Shown here one piece after another: positions 8,397-16,681 of a stretch of DNA of 64,000 bases. The notes beneath the pieces are model-generated. The model was not told the origin of the DNA. It did no database searches and saw only the letters and a program-made list of their open reading frames with translations. A program made the translations under genes and the position numbers. Source of the DNA: Enterococcus_D entomosocium (GTDB lineage Bacteria > Bacillota > Bacilli > Lactobacillales > Enterococcaceae); the NCBI RefSeq assembly GCF_030441895.1, contig NZ_JARJAS010000010.1. One strand, written 5' to 3'. Positions within the stretch are counted from its first letter, which is position 1. Every line of letters begins with the position of its first letter.

Positions 8397-10556
8397 TTAT
8401 GCATGTGGTTGACTGACGCTATAAGGATAGGCATCGGCTGACCACTCTTTGCTGCGAGGGACGATACCTAGCTGGAAGTTCAATGTACCACCGGCAGTCA
8501 ATTCTTGGTGGGTGAAAAATAATCGCTCGAAGGGTTCTTCGTTCAATGTAATTTTATCCACGAAGAGCTGTTGCGGCGCATTGGGCGTGCTCTTGATCAC
8601 TAAGTCTTTGCCTGAAGCAAGATGCAGTGTTGCTTGATCAAATAAGGGCATGCCAATGACATATTCGCCTGTCCCCGGTGTGACTGGATAAAAGCCCAAG
8701 GCATTGAAGATGTACCAACCAGCCATGCTGCCGTTGTCTTCATCGCCAGGAAAGCCTTTTGGTGAGTCATTGAAGCACTGTGTCAGTAGCTGCTTGATCA
8801 AGGGCTGTGCCATTTCTGGTTTGCCCAAATAGCTGAATAGATACGGATAGTGGAAGCTTGGCTGATTGGAGATCGCCAGCTGACCAAAATCGAGTGCGGC
8901 CATCTCACTCATTTCATGGATCTCGAACCCATAGCCTTCTGTCGTATAGCGAGGTTCTTGATTGCACAAGTCGATCAGTTTTGCTTCAAAGGCCGCTTTG
9001 CCGCCGTGTGCAGTGATCAAGCCAGCGAAATCATGGTAAACAGCAAAACTACTTTGCCACGCACTGCCTTCTGCATAATCCAAGCCCCAGCGTGTGTCAC
9101 TAAACTCTGGACGAAAAGCGCCATCTGGGTCTTTTGCCCGCATAAAGCCGGTCTCCTGATCGAAAATGTTGCGGTAATTTTGCGATTGCTGCTGATAATA
9201 GTCTGCTTGCTCGTCACCCAGCTGTTGCGCGACTTGTGAGATACAAAAATCACTGTAACAATAATCAAGGGTGTGATTGACCGATTCATGATGCGTCAAT
9301 GGCACATACCCGTAAGTCAAATAGTCCGTCGTACCGCGCCGACCATAATTGGGATTTTCACTTTGGACGGTGGCACCTTTTTTCATCGCTGCTAAAAATT
9401 CGGGCATCAAATCGGGACGGATACCTTTTACTGCGGCATCAGCGATCACGGCATCGATCAGCGTCCCGGGCATCAACCCCCGCTCATCAGGTGATAGCCA
9501 TTTTGGTAAAAAGCCGCTTTCGCGATAACTGTTCAAAAAGCCTTCCAGCATGTCTTCCAATTGTTCGACAGCCAAGAGTGAAAAGAGCGGGTAGACAGTT
9601 TTATACGTATCCCAAAAGCCGTTGTTTGTGTACAGTGGTCCTGGTTTGATCGCTTTTGCCAAGGTATCCCAGTGCACTTTGCGACCCTCTTGATCGATTT
9701 CGAAGAAGGTTTGAGGAAACAAGAATAAGCGATAAAAATTATGATAAAAAGTAGAAACTTGTGCTTGATCGTGATGCTCGATCTCGATTTTTTGCAAAAA
9801 ATGATTCCATTGCTGTTGGACAGAAGCCAGATAATCGGCAGGAGCCCATTGCTGTTCCCGCTGCAAGTTCAAACAAGCTTGTTCGCGACTGAGAAACGAG
9901 GTTGCAAAACGGATCGTCTGTGTTTGGCAATTATCAAAGCGGAGAACGACGAAGGCTTCTTTGCCTGTCAAGGCACCTTCGATCGCCGTGATGGGTGTTT
10001 CAAAACGATAGACGAAATGGAAGGTGAAGCTTTCGTCTTCGCATCCTGAAAATACGATCAGTTGACCAGCCACTGTCTGTTCATCCAACTGTTCTAAGAC
10101 ATAGTCACCCGGCAGTGACAAGCCAAGACCCGGCTGATCCCCGCAGTTTTCAATAGACAGCACACCGCCATACATACTGGGAATCAAAGTCGTTGTTGTT
10201 AAATACCGCTGCGTCTTGATTTTAAGAAAGGCTGGATTAAAGGTGCTTTCTTCCAGACGATACGAGCTTTGCGCATGGAAAAGGGTATTTTCAGAAAGCG
10301 TGCCGTTTATCGGCAGCATCGTCAGATGGCTGAAATCACCCATCCAAGGGCTAGGCTGATGGGTGATGCGAAAGCCCTGAAAGGTTCGATCTTCTGGATG
10401 AAACCACCAACTGCCTCGTTGATCGCTGGTTTGCGGGGCAAAGTAGTTCATGCCAAAAGGAACCCCTGTATAAGGCAGGCAGTTGCCATGGGAAAAACTA
10501 TATTGGTTGTCTGTTCCGTGTCGTGTGTCGATCATTGATACGTTCACTTGGTTCAC
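8397..10556 (-). CDS. GH92 alpha-mannosidase-family enzyme with Gln at the usual acid position
   Basis: This 719-residue cytoplasmic protein (no signal peptide) has GH92 features throughout: DTRHGTDN and FSHGN near the N-terminus, NNGFWDTYKT (311-320) and GDEDNGSMAGWY (604-615). Asp605 and Asp607 of the last motif match the paired aspartates of the catalytic base. GH92 enzymes are calcium-dependent inverting exo-alpha-mannosidases, mostly alpha-1,2. The block that is normally NEPSHH (with the Glu general acid) reads NQPSFH here, so residue 565 is Gln. This is the substitution known in a GH92 that acts on mannosyl-phosphate linkages. It is the second gene of an operon, its ATG overlapping the stop of the regulator by 4 bp. 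Family certain; linkage specificity open. Confidence 0.93.
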   Translation of the reverse strand: MNQVNVSMIDTRHGTDNQYSFSHGNCLPYTGVPFGMNYFAPQTSDQRGSWWFHPEDRTFQGFRITHQPSPWMGDFSHLTMLPINGTLSENTLFHAQSSYRLEESTFNPAFLKIKTQRYLTTTTLIPSMYGGVLSIENCGDQPGLGLSLPGDYVLEQLDEQTVAGQLIVFSGCEDESFTFHFVYRFETPITAIEGALTGKEAFVVLRFDNCQTQTIRFATSFLSREQACLNLQREQQWAPADYLASVQQQWNHFLQKIEIEHHDQAQVSTFYHNFYRLFLFPQTFFEIDQEGRKVHWDTLAKAIKPGPLYTNNGFWDTYKTVYPLFSLLAVEQLEDMLEGFLNSYRESGFLPKWLSPDERGLMPGTLIDAVIADAAVKGIRPDLMPEFLAAMKKGATVQSENPNYGRRGTTDYLTYGYVPLTHHESVNHTLDYCYSDFCISQVAQQLGDEQADYYQQQSQNYRNIFDQETGFMRAKDPDGAFRPEFSDTRWGLDYAEGSAWQSSFAVYHDFAGLITAHGGKAAFEAKLIDLCNQEPRYTTEGYGFEIHEMSEMAALDFGQLAISNQPSFHYPYLFSYLGKPEMAQPLIKQLLTQCFNDSPKGFPGDEDNGSMAGWYIFNALGFYPVTPGTGEYVIGMPLFDQATLHLASGKDLVIKSTPNAPQQLFVDKITLNEEPFERLFFTHQELTAGGTLNFQLGIVPRSKEWSADAYPYSVSQPHA

Positions 10557-11605
10557 TCCTTTAATTGGGTTGATTCTCTTTTGATCAAAGAAACAGCCAC
10601 TAAATGGGTGGTCGTCTCCGTTGGTACTGGGGGTGCTGCCTTCGCAGCGTTGATTTTCTCAATCACTTGGTTTCCTGCCAAGCGCCCCATCTCCGCAAAA
10701 TTCTGCCCGATGGTCGTTAGTGCTGGATCAACGAGGGCAGCGGCTTGGATATTATCGAAACCAACCAGGGAAATGTTGGCAGGGACGTGCAAATCTGCTT
10801 GACGCAGTGCACGCATCAATTCGATGGCGATCAAGTCATTTTCACAGACGGCTGCCGTGACCTGATGTTCTTCCAGGTAGGCAAGCGCATTTGCGATACT
10901 GGCAGCTGTGTCGTCGAGCTTGGTGCGAAAGGTTCTTTGGGCTTTTTTCAGCGCATCGATGTAACCTAGATAACGCTGACGGACGGATTGTGGATGATGG
11001 GTATCACCAAAAATATAAGCGATCCGTTGATGCCCCAACGCAAGTAAATGCTCCGTAGCTAGCTGTCCACCTTGAAAGTTATCTGGCATGACCGCTGGAA
11101 AATCAAACTCATGCAGCTTTTTATCTAAGGTCACGATAGGAAAGTGTTTTTCAGCACATTCGAACAGCAAGTCATAGTAAGAAAACGTATTGCTGGCGTA
11201 ATAGATCAGGCCGTCGAATTCTTGCATCAGCTCAGCTGCCGTCGTTTTTTCCAAATAATCCACTGGTGTCATCAAAAGTTCAAAGCCGTGTTCTTGCATC
11301 ACGGGGTAAATGCCTTCGGTAAAGTTTCCTAAAGAGAGATCATTGGCAAAGGGCAAGACAAACAAAATTCGTCCAGTCGCTTTTTTTTCCTTCAATTCTC
11401 GGACAAAGCTGCCGCTGCCTTGCACGCGATAGATCAGCTGATTTTGTTCCAGTTCCGTCAAGGCTCTTTTAGAGGTGATCCGACTGACTTGGTATTGTTC
11501 AGATAGTTCTTTTTCAGTAGGGACACGACTGCCCGGAGCTAATCGCCCTTCAACGATGGCTTCGTGAAGCTCCGAGTAAATTTTTTTATATAATGGTTGT
11601 TTCAT
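10553..11605 (-). CDS. GntR-LacI hybrid transcriptional regulator
   Basis: This 350-residue repressor has a GntR winged helix at residues 1-70 (LYKKIYSELHEAIVEGRLAP, then TEKELSEQYQVSRITSKRAL). The remainder is a periplasmic-binding-protein-like sugar domain as in LacI/AraR proteins, with a C-terminal IGQNFAEMGRLAGNQVIE segment typical of that fold. It is encoded directly upstream of, and coupled to, GH92, and is divergent from the GH125-GH38-kinase-GH1 operon. The 155-bp intergenic region carries two copies of a TTGATATATCA palindrome (11619-11630 and 11731-11742). This regulator therefore probably represses both sides and is released by a mannose-type ligand; that is inference. Confidence 0.9.
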   Translation of the reverse strand: MKQPLYKKIYSELHEAIVEGRLAPGSRVPTEKELSEQYQVSRITSKRALTELEQNQLIYRVQGSGSFVRELKEKKATGRILFVLPFANDLSLGNFTEGIYPVMQEHGFELLMTPVDYLEKTTAAELMQEFDGLIYYASNTFSYYDLLFECAEKHFPIVTLDKKLHEFDFPAVMPDNFQGGQLATEHLLALGHQRIAYIFGDTHHPQSVRQRYLGYIDALKKAQRTFRTKLDDTAASIANALAYLEEHQVTAAVCENDLIAIELMRALRQADLHVPANISLVGFDNIQAAALVDPALTTIGQNFAEMGRLAGNQVIEKINAAKAAPPVPTETTTHLVAVSLIKRESTQLKE

Positions 11606-11618
11606 AAGAAAACCCCTT

Positions 11619-11630
11619 TTGATATATCAT
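11619..11630. promoter_or_regulatory. operator copy 1 (TTGATATATCA)
   Basis: The palindrome TTGATATATCAT lies 14 bp upstream of the regulator ATG, placed to block the regulator-GH92 transcript. The same core recurs at 11731-11742. Confidence 0.6.
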
Positions 11631-11691
11631 ATTTGTTAGCATACCATAAACCGATAAAAATGAAAACCCTTTAATTATTTTGAAAAAGCGC

Positions 11692-11742
11692 TAGACATTC
11701 ACATGATTCATGATATACTAGGTTCGTAAATTGATATATCAA
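11692..11742 (+). promoter_or_regulatory. promoter and operator copy 2 of the mannosidase operon
   Basis: TAGACA (11692-11697) and TATACT (11714-11719) are separated by 16 bp. The perfect palindrome TTGATATATCAA (11731-11742) sits just downstream of the -10 box, near the expected transcription start. This is a roadblock position for the divergently encoded GntR-LacI regulator. Confidence 0.65.
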
Positions 11743-11760
11743 ATCAGGGAAGGTGATGGA

Positions 11761-13050
11761 ATGGTTTATAAAGAAATACCAACTTCAGTAGCAACATTTA
11801 TGGAAACGATTACGAATCTATGCGGAGAAACGCATGCCGATTGGGCGAAAAATTTTAACGCAGCTTTTGCCAATACACTATTAACGACGGTCAAGCGTCA
11901 TGAGGATGGCACGACCTTTTTACTGACGGGGGATATTCCAGCCATGTGGCTGCGAGATTCCACTGCGCAAGTTCGTCCGTATTTAGTGATCGCCAAAGAA
12001 GATGAAGACTTAGCAAGTATGATCAGCGGGTTGGTCAAGAAGCAATTCTACTATATTACGATCGATCCTTACGCAAATGCCTTTAACGAATCAGCCAATG
12101 GCGCTGGCCACCAAACAGACGATACAGAAATGAACGATTGGATCTGGGAACGCAAATATGAGATCGATTCTTTGTGTTATCCGATCCAACTGGCCTATCT
12201 GCTATATAAAAACACAGGCAGAACAGATCAGTTCAATGATGATTTTGTAACAGGCATCAAAAAAGCCTTGGAGGTGTTTGTAACAGAACAAAACCATGAG
12301 GAATCCCTGTATCGCTTTGAACGGGATACCTGGCGAAAAGAAGATACCTTGACTCATGACGGCAAAGGCGCGCCGGTGAAACCCGTTGGCTTGACTTGGT
12401 CAGGTTTTCGACCAAGTGATGATGCCTGCAAATACGGCTATTTGATTCCCTCCAATATGTTTGCGGTGGTGGTCTTAGGCTATATCCAAAAAATCTTTAC
12501 GACGGTTTTAGAAGACACAGCGATCGTGGCACAAGCGAAAAAATTGCAAGCAGAGATCGAAGCAGGGATTAAAGCATACGGGTTGACCAAAAATCAAGCT
12601 GGCGAAGAAGTCTACGCGTATGAAGTGGATGGATTCGGCAATGGCACACTGATGGATGACAGCAACGTGCCGAATTTGATCGCCGCCCCTTACTTGGGGT
12701 ATGGCAGTATGGAAGATCCCCTTTATCTTCAGACCCGTAAAACGTTGTTAAGCAGTGGAAATCCGTATTTCTATGAAGGCAAATACGCTAAAGGCATTGG
12801 CAGCTCTCATACGCCAGAAAATTATGTGTGGCCGATCGCCATGGCAATGGAAGGCATGACCACCACTGACAAAGAAGAAAAGAAACGAATTTTGGATCAG
12901 TTAGTGGCGACAGATGCGGGTACAAATTTGATGCATGAAGGGTTCGATGTCGATGATCCTTCGCAATACACGAGAGAATGGTTCTCTTGGGCGAACATGA
13001 TGTTTTGTGAATTGGTCATGGATTATTTCGATATCCGAGTGGAAAAATAA
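11761..13050 (+). CDS. GH125 exo-alpha-1,6-mannosidase
   Basis: This protein has 429 residues from the ATG at 11761 (GGAAGGTGATGG just ahead); an earlier in-frame start would lie within the operator. GH125 enzymes are metal-independent inverting exo-alpha-1,6-mannosidases. The general acid Asp220 is in GFRPSDDA, and the base Glu393 is in MHEGF. Both fall at the same residue numbers as in the characterised Streptococcus pneumoniae enzyme. There is no signal peptide, so it works on imported oligosaccharides. It is the first gene of the GH125-GH38-ROK kinase-GH1 operon, which resembles a pneumococcal N-glycan locus. Confidence 0.95.
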   Translation: MVYKEIPTSVATFMETITNLCGETHADWAKNFNAAFANTLLTTVKRHEDGTTFLLTGDIPAMWLRDSTAQVRPYLVIAKEDEDLASMISGLVKKQFYYITIDPYANAFNESANGAGHQTDDTEMNDWIWERKYEIDSLCYPIQLAYLLYKNTGRTDQFNDDFVTGIKKALEVFVTEQNHEESLYRFERDTWRKEDTLTHDGKGAPVKPVGLTWSGFRPSDDACKYGYLIPSNMFAVVVLGYIQKIFTTVLEDTAIVAQAKKLQAEIEAGIKAYGLTKNQAGEEVYAYEVDGFGNGTLMDDSNVPNLIAAPYLGYGSMEDPLYLQTRKTLLSSGNPYFYEGKYAKGIGSSHTPENYVWPIAMAMEGMTTTDKEEKKRILDQLVATDAGTNLMHEGFDVDDPSQYTREWFSWANMMFCELVMDYFDIRVEK

Positions 13051-13123
13051 GCAGCACGACCCACGACCGTTCGAGTGACACAAAAAGCAGTCCAACGACG
13101 CAAACAGCGAGGAGTAAAAATCA

Positions 13124-15802
13124 ATGAAGAAACAAGTTTATATCATCTCTCACAGCCACTGGGATCGGGAATGGTACATGCCTTACGAACAGCATCACAT
13201 GCGGCTAGTTGAATTGATGGATGATCTTTTAGAGTTAATTGAAAATGACCCTGAGTTCCACAGCTTCCATCTAGATGGGCAGACGATCATCTTGGATGAC
13301 TATTTAGAAGTGCGACCTGAAAAACGCGAAGCGGTCAAAGCGGCCATCAAACAAGGAAAATTACAGATTGGTCCGTTTTATATTTTGCAAGATGACTTTT
13401 TGATCAGTGCTGAATCAAACACCCGTAATATGCTGATTGGAATGGCAGAAAGCAAAAAGTGGGGCACCCCTGTTATGTTGGGGTATTTCCCAGATACTTT
13501 CGGCAATATGGGGCAAACCCCGCAAATGATGCTGCAAGCCAATCTTGAAAGTGCTGCATTTGGACGTGGCGTCAAACCAATCGGCTTTGACAACGAAGTT
13601 TTACCCGATGATCAATTTACTTCCCAATATTCTGAAATGCATTGGGAAGGTCCAGATGGCAGTCAAATCTTTGGTCTACTTTTTGCCAACTGGTACTCCA
13701 ATGGCAATGAGATTCCAGTGGATAAAGCAGAAGCCAAAGCTTTTTGGACACAAAAACTGCAAGATGTAGAGAAATTTGGTGCCACCAATCATTACTTAAT
13801 GATGAATGGGGTCGATCATCAACCTGTCCAAAAAGACATTTCGGCAGCGATTCGTACAGCTAACGAGCTTTTCCCAGAGTATGAATTCAAACACGCCAGC
13901 TTTACCGAATACCTTGAAGCGGTGCAAGCAGATCTGCCAGATGACCTAGGAACTGTCACAGGTGAATTGACCAGTCAAGAAACCGATGGTTGGTATACTC
14001 TAGCCAATACCGCCTCTTCCCGAGTCTATCTGAAACAATGGAATACAAAGGTTTCCCGCCAATTAGAAAATGTCGCTGAACCATTAGCAACTATGGCTTA
14101 TGAAGCAAGCGGCAGCTATCCTCACGATATGTTGGATCATGCGTGGAAAACACTGATGCAAAATCATCCTCACGACAGTATCTGCGGCTGTTCAGTGGAC
14201 GAAGTACACCGAGAAATGATGCCGCGCTTTGAAAAAGCCAATGAAATTGGTAAGTTCGTGGCAGATGAAGCGTTACGCAATTTAGTAGCCGCCATCGACA
14301 CGAGCAGGTTTCCTGAGGAGAGTCGTCCCTTTGTGGTCTTCAACACCACTGGCAGCACCCGTTCTGGTTTAGTGGAAGTCGTGATCGAACTTGAGCGTAA
14401 AACATTCCGTGAAGGATTGCCAAGCAAGCTTTACCACGAATTATTGGCGAAGCCAAAAGGTTCTTATTCGGTGATCGATGAACAGGGGAAACCTGTTGCT
14501 GCGATCATCAGTGAAGAAGAGGTCCTTTTTGACTATGAATTGCCTAAAGATGCCTTTCGGATTCCTTTCATGAAACGCTTTGTCACGGTCCAAGTAGAAG
14601 CAAACCAGTTGCCAGAATTCTCATGGCAGACCTTTGCCCTAGTGGAAAAAGCCGCTACGCCAGTAGAGAGTGCACCGATCGTTTCAGAAGGAGGGCGTAA
14701 ACTTGCCAACGCACATTTGGAAGCCGTCATTACTGAAAACGGCAGCTTGACGATTACAGACAAAGCAACCCAAAAAACGTATCGCAATTTACTGGTTTTC
14801 GAGGATGTGGGGGATATCGCCAATGAGTACATCTTCAAACAACCAGAAGGGGATCAAGCAATCTTATCGACGCAATTTCCGCATCAGGTGACGATCGAAC
14901 AAAACGATCCGCTGGTGGGAATTGTGCGACTGACACAAGAATTACAGATTCCTGTTTCAGCAGATGACCGTTTGTTAGAAGAACAAAAAGCTGTCGTCGA
15001 TTTCCGTTTCCGTAAAGCACAGCGGAGTCAAGAATTGGTTGCTTTCAAGATCGAGACGGAGATTCGCTTAGAACGAACCAGCAACCGCCTGGCATTTAAA
15101 ACCACCGTCAACAACCAAAGCAAAGATCACCGACTGCGGGTTTTATTCCCAACAGGGATCATCACGGATTTCCATGAAGCTGACAGCATTTATGAAGTCG
15201 TAAAACGGCCGAATCAGGTTTCCAGTCATTGGGAAAACCCAACGAATCCGCAGCATCAACACGCCTTTGTCAACTTGCATGATGAAACAGGCGGCATGAC
15301 GGTTTCTAATTTTGGTTTGAACGAATATGAAATCGTGAAGGATCAGATCTGCTTGACCTTGTTGCGCTGTACGGGAGAGCTAGGCGATTGGGGCTACTTC
15401 CCAACACCAGAAGCGCAATGCTTAGGCAGCCACACCTTTGAATATGGCGTAGCCTGTCATGGGGCTCCTGAAGAACGTTATGAAACGTATCGCCAAGCAC
15501 AAGCTGCCCAAGTTCCTTGGACGGCAAGCCAGACCGACAAGCATCAAGGCAAGCTAGCCAGCAGCAACCAATACATGGAAGCTCATGGAACGACGGTAGC
15601 TATCACCGCCTTAAAACGCAATCGCCAAGACCAGCAGATCGTTTTGCGGGGCTATAATTTGGCGAATCAAGCCACTGCCTTTCATGTGCAAAAAGAGCAG
15701 GCGACACTCTGTCTGTTGAACCTATTAGAGGAAGAACAAGCATCGTCCGTCAATGAGCAATTACACCCATATGAAATTCGAACCATTGGAGTAAAGGAGT
15801 GA
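13124..15802 (+). CDS. GH38 alpha-mannosidase
   Basis: This cytoplasmic protein of 892 residues is close to the usual GH38 length. The zinc site and catalytic residues are visible: HSHWD (His12 and Asp14), the nucleophile Asp124 in YFPDTFGNMGQTP, and His350-Asp351 in NHPHDSICGCSVDEVH. The rest is the three-helix bundle and the large C-terminal beta domains. Bacterial GH38 enzymes of this group remove alpha-1,3 (and some alpha-1,6) mannose from N-glycan arms. The gene has a good GAGGAG ribosome site and follows GH125 by 73 bp. The next gene begins 3 bp after its stop, so it is part of one operon that trims high-mannose glycans inside the cell. Confidence 0.95.
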   Translation: MKKQVYIISHSHWDREWYMPYEQHHMRLVELMDDLLELIENDPEFHSFHLDGQTIILDDYLEVRPEKREAVKAAIKQGKLQIGPFYILQDDFLISAESNTRNMLIGMAESKKWGTPVMLGYFPDTFGNMGQTPQMMLQANLESAAFGRGVKPIGFDNEVLPDDQFTSQYSEMHWEGPDGSQIFGLLFANWYSNGNEIPVDKAEAKAFWTQKLQDVEKFGATNHYLMMNGVDHQPVQKDISAAIRTANELFPEYEFKHASFTEYLEAVQADLPDDLGTVTGELTSQETDGWYTLANTASSRVYLKQWNTKVSRQLENVAEPLATMAYEASGSYPHDMLDHAWKTLMQNHPHDSICGCSVDEVHREMMPRFEKANEIGKFVADEALRNLVAAIDTSRFPEESRPFVVFNTTGSTRSGLVEVVIELERKTFREGLPSKLYHELLAKPKGSYSVIDEQGKPVAAIISEEEVLFDYELPKDAFRIPFMKRFVTVQVEANQLPEFSWQTFALVEKAATPVESAPIVSEGGRKLANAHLEAVITENGSLTITDKATQKTYRNLLVFEDVGDIANEYIFKQPEGDQAILSTQFPHQVTIEQNDPLVGIVRLTQELQIPVSADDRLLEEQKAVVDFRFRKAQRSQELVAFKIETEIRLERTSNRLAFKTTVNNQSKDHRLRVLFPTGIITDFHEADSIYEVVKRPNQVSSHWENPTNPQHQHAFVNLHDETGGMTVSNFGLNEYEIVKDQICLTLLRCTGELGDWGYFPTPEAQCLGSHTFEYGVACHGAPEERYETYRQAQAAQVPWTASQTDKHQGKLASSNQYMEAHGTTVAITALKRNRQDQQIVLRGYNLANQATAFHVQKEQATLCLLNLLEEEQASSVNEQLHPYEIRTIGVKE

Positions 15803-15805
15803 GAA

Positions 15806-16681
15806 ATGATGGTTTACGGAGGAATTGAAGCCGGCGGCACAAAAATGATTTGTGCCGTTGCCGATGAACAGCTGACGATCATCGCCCAAGAGTCGATCCC
15901 AACGACAACGCCAGAGGAAACGTTAGCGGCGATCTTTGCCTTTTTCGATCCCTACGATCTCGTGTCATTAGGGGTCGGTTCCTTTGGTCCGATCGGGATC
16001 GATCCAACCCAAGCGACCTATGGCCACATACTAGCCACGCCGAAACAGGGCTGGCAGCAGTTCGATTTTCTCGGTGCGTTGAAGAAGCGCTACCCAGAGA
16101 CAGCATTTGCTTGGACAACAGATGTCAATGCTGCCGCTTATGGAGAATTACGCCAAGGAGCGGCACAAGGCAAAGACAGCTGTGTCTATTTGACGGTAGG
16201 GACCGGCATTGGCGCCGGGGGCGTTCGTGAAGGAAAGATTTTCGAAGGGATCGGTCATCCAGAAATCGGTCATATCTATGTCAAACGTCACAGTGAAGAT
16301 ATGTATGCTGGTACATGCCCGTATCACGGCGACTGTCTGGAAGGATTAGCCGCAGGGCCTTCTTTGGAAGGACGTACGGGGATCAAAGGACAAGACTTGC
16401 CGCAAGCGCACGAGATTTGGGGGTTGCAGGCCTTTTATCTAGGGCAAGCGCTGGTCAATATCACGTTAACTTTAGCACCTGAGATAATCATTTTAGGCGG
16501 TGGGGTCATGAATCAGCCGCATTTACTCGCTCAAATCCAACAAGCCTTCCTGAAACAAATGGCAGGCTATATGGAGACACCACCAGTGGAAGACTACATC
16601 GTCACTTGGGGCTTGCCGAACAAAAGTGGCATTATCGGCTGTCTCTTGTTAGGCAAAGAGCAGGTGACTGCCCATGACTAA
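15806..16681 (+). CDS. ROK family sugar kinase (fructokinase/mannose-type)
   Basis: This 291-residue kinase has the N-terminal phosphate loop GGIEAGGTK and the catalytic Asp in TTDVNAAAYGEL. The zinc-binding His/Cys cluster characteristic of ROK kinases lies around TCPYHGDCLEGLAAGPSLE. All kinase motifs are intact, in contrast to the ROK repressor at 6337-7332. Members of this branch phosphorylate fructose or mannose at C6. In this operon the obvious role is to phosphorylate mannose released by GH38, GH92 and GH125 so that it enters glycolysis as mannose 6-phosphate. Two ATGs lie in tandem at the start; AAAGGAG favours either. Its end overlaps the GH1 start by 8 bp. Confidence 0.9.
   Translation: MMVYGGIEAGGTKMICAVADEQLTIIAQESIPTTTPEETLAAIFAFFDPYDLVSLGVGSFGPIGIDPTQATYGHILATPKQGWQQFDFLGALKKRYPETAFAWTTDVNAAAYGELRQGAAQGKDSCVYLTVGTGIGAGGVREGKIFEGIGHPEIGHIYVKRHSEDMYAGTCPYHGDCLEGLAAGPSLEGRTGIKGQDLPQAHEIWGLQAFYLGQALVNITLTLAPEIIILGGGVMNQPHLLAQIQQAFLKQMAGYMETPPVEDYIVTWGLPNKSGIIGCLLLGKEQVTAHD

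Noticed and set aside
9299..9649. Long open frames opposite GH92 and other glycosidase genes
   Set aside because: They lie fully inside recognised genes on the other strand, lack ribosome sites, and have no family features. They are shadows of coding bias.
11681..11697. cre-like TGAAAAAGCGCTAGACA before GH125
   Set aside because: It needs an extra base relative to the consensus to align the central CG, and overlaps the -35 box. Too weak to claim as CcpA site.
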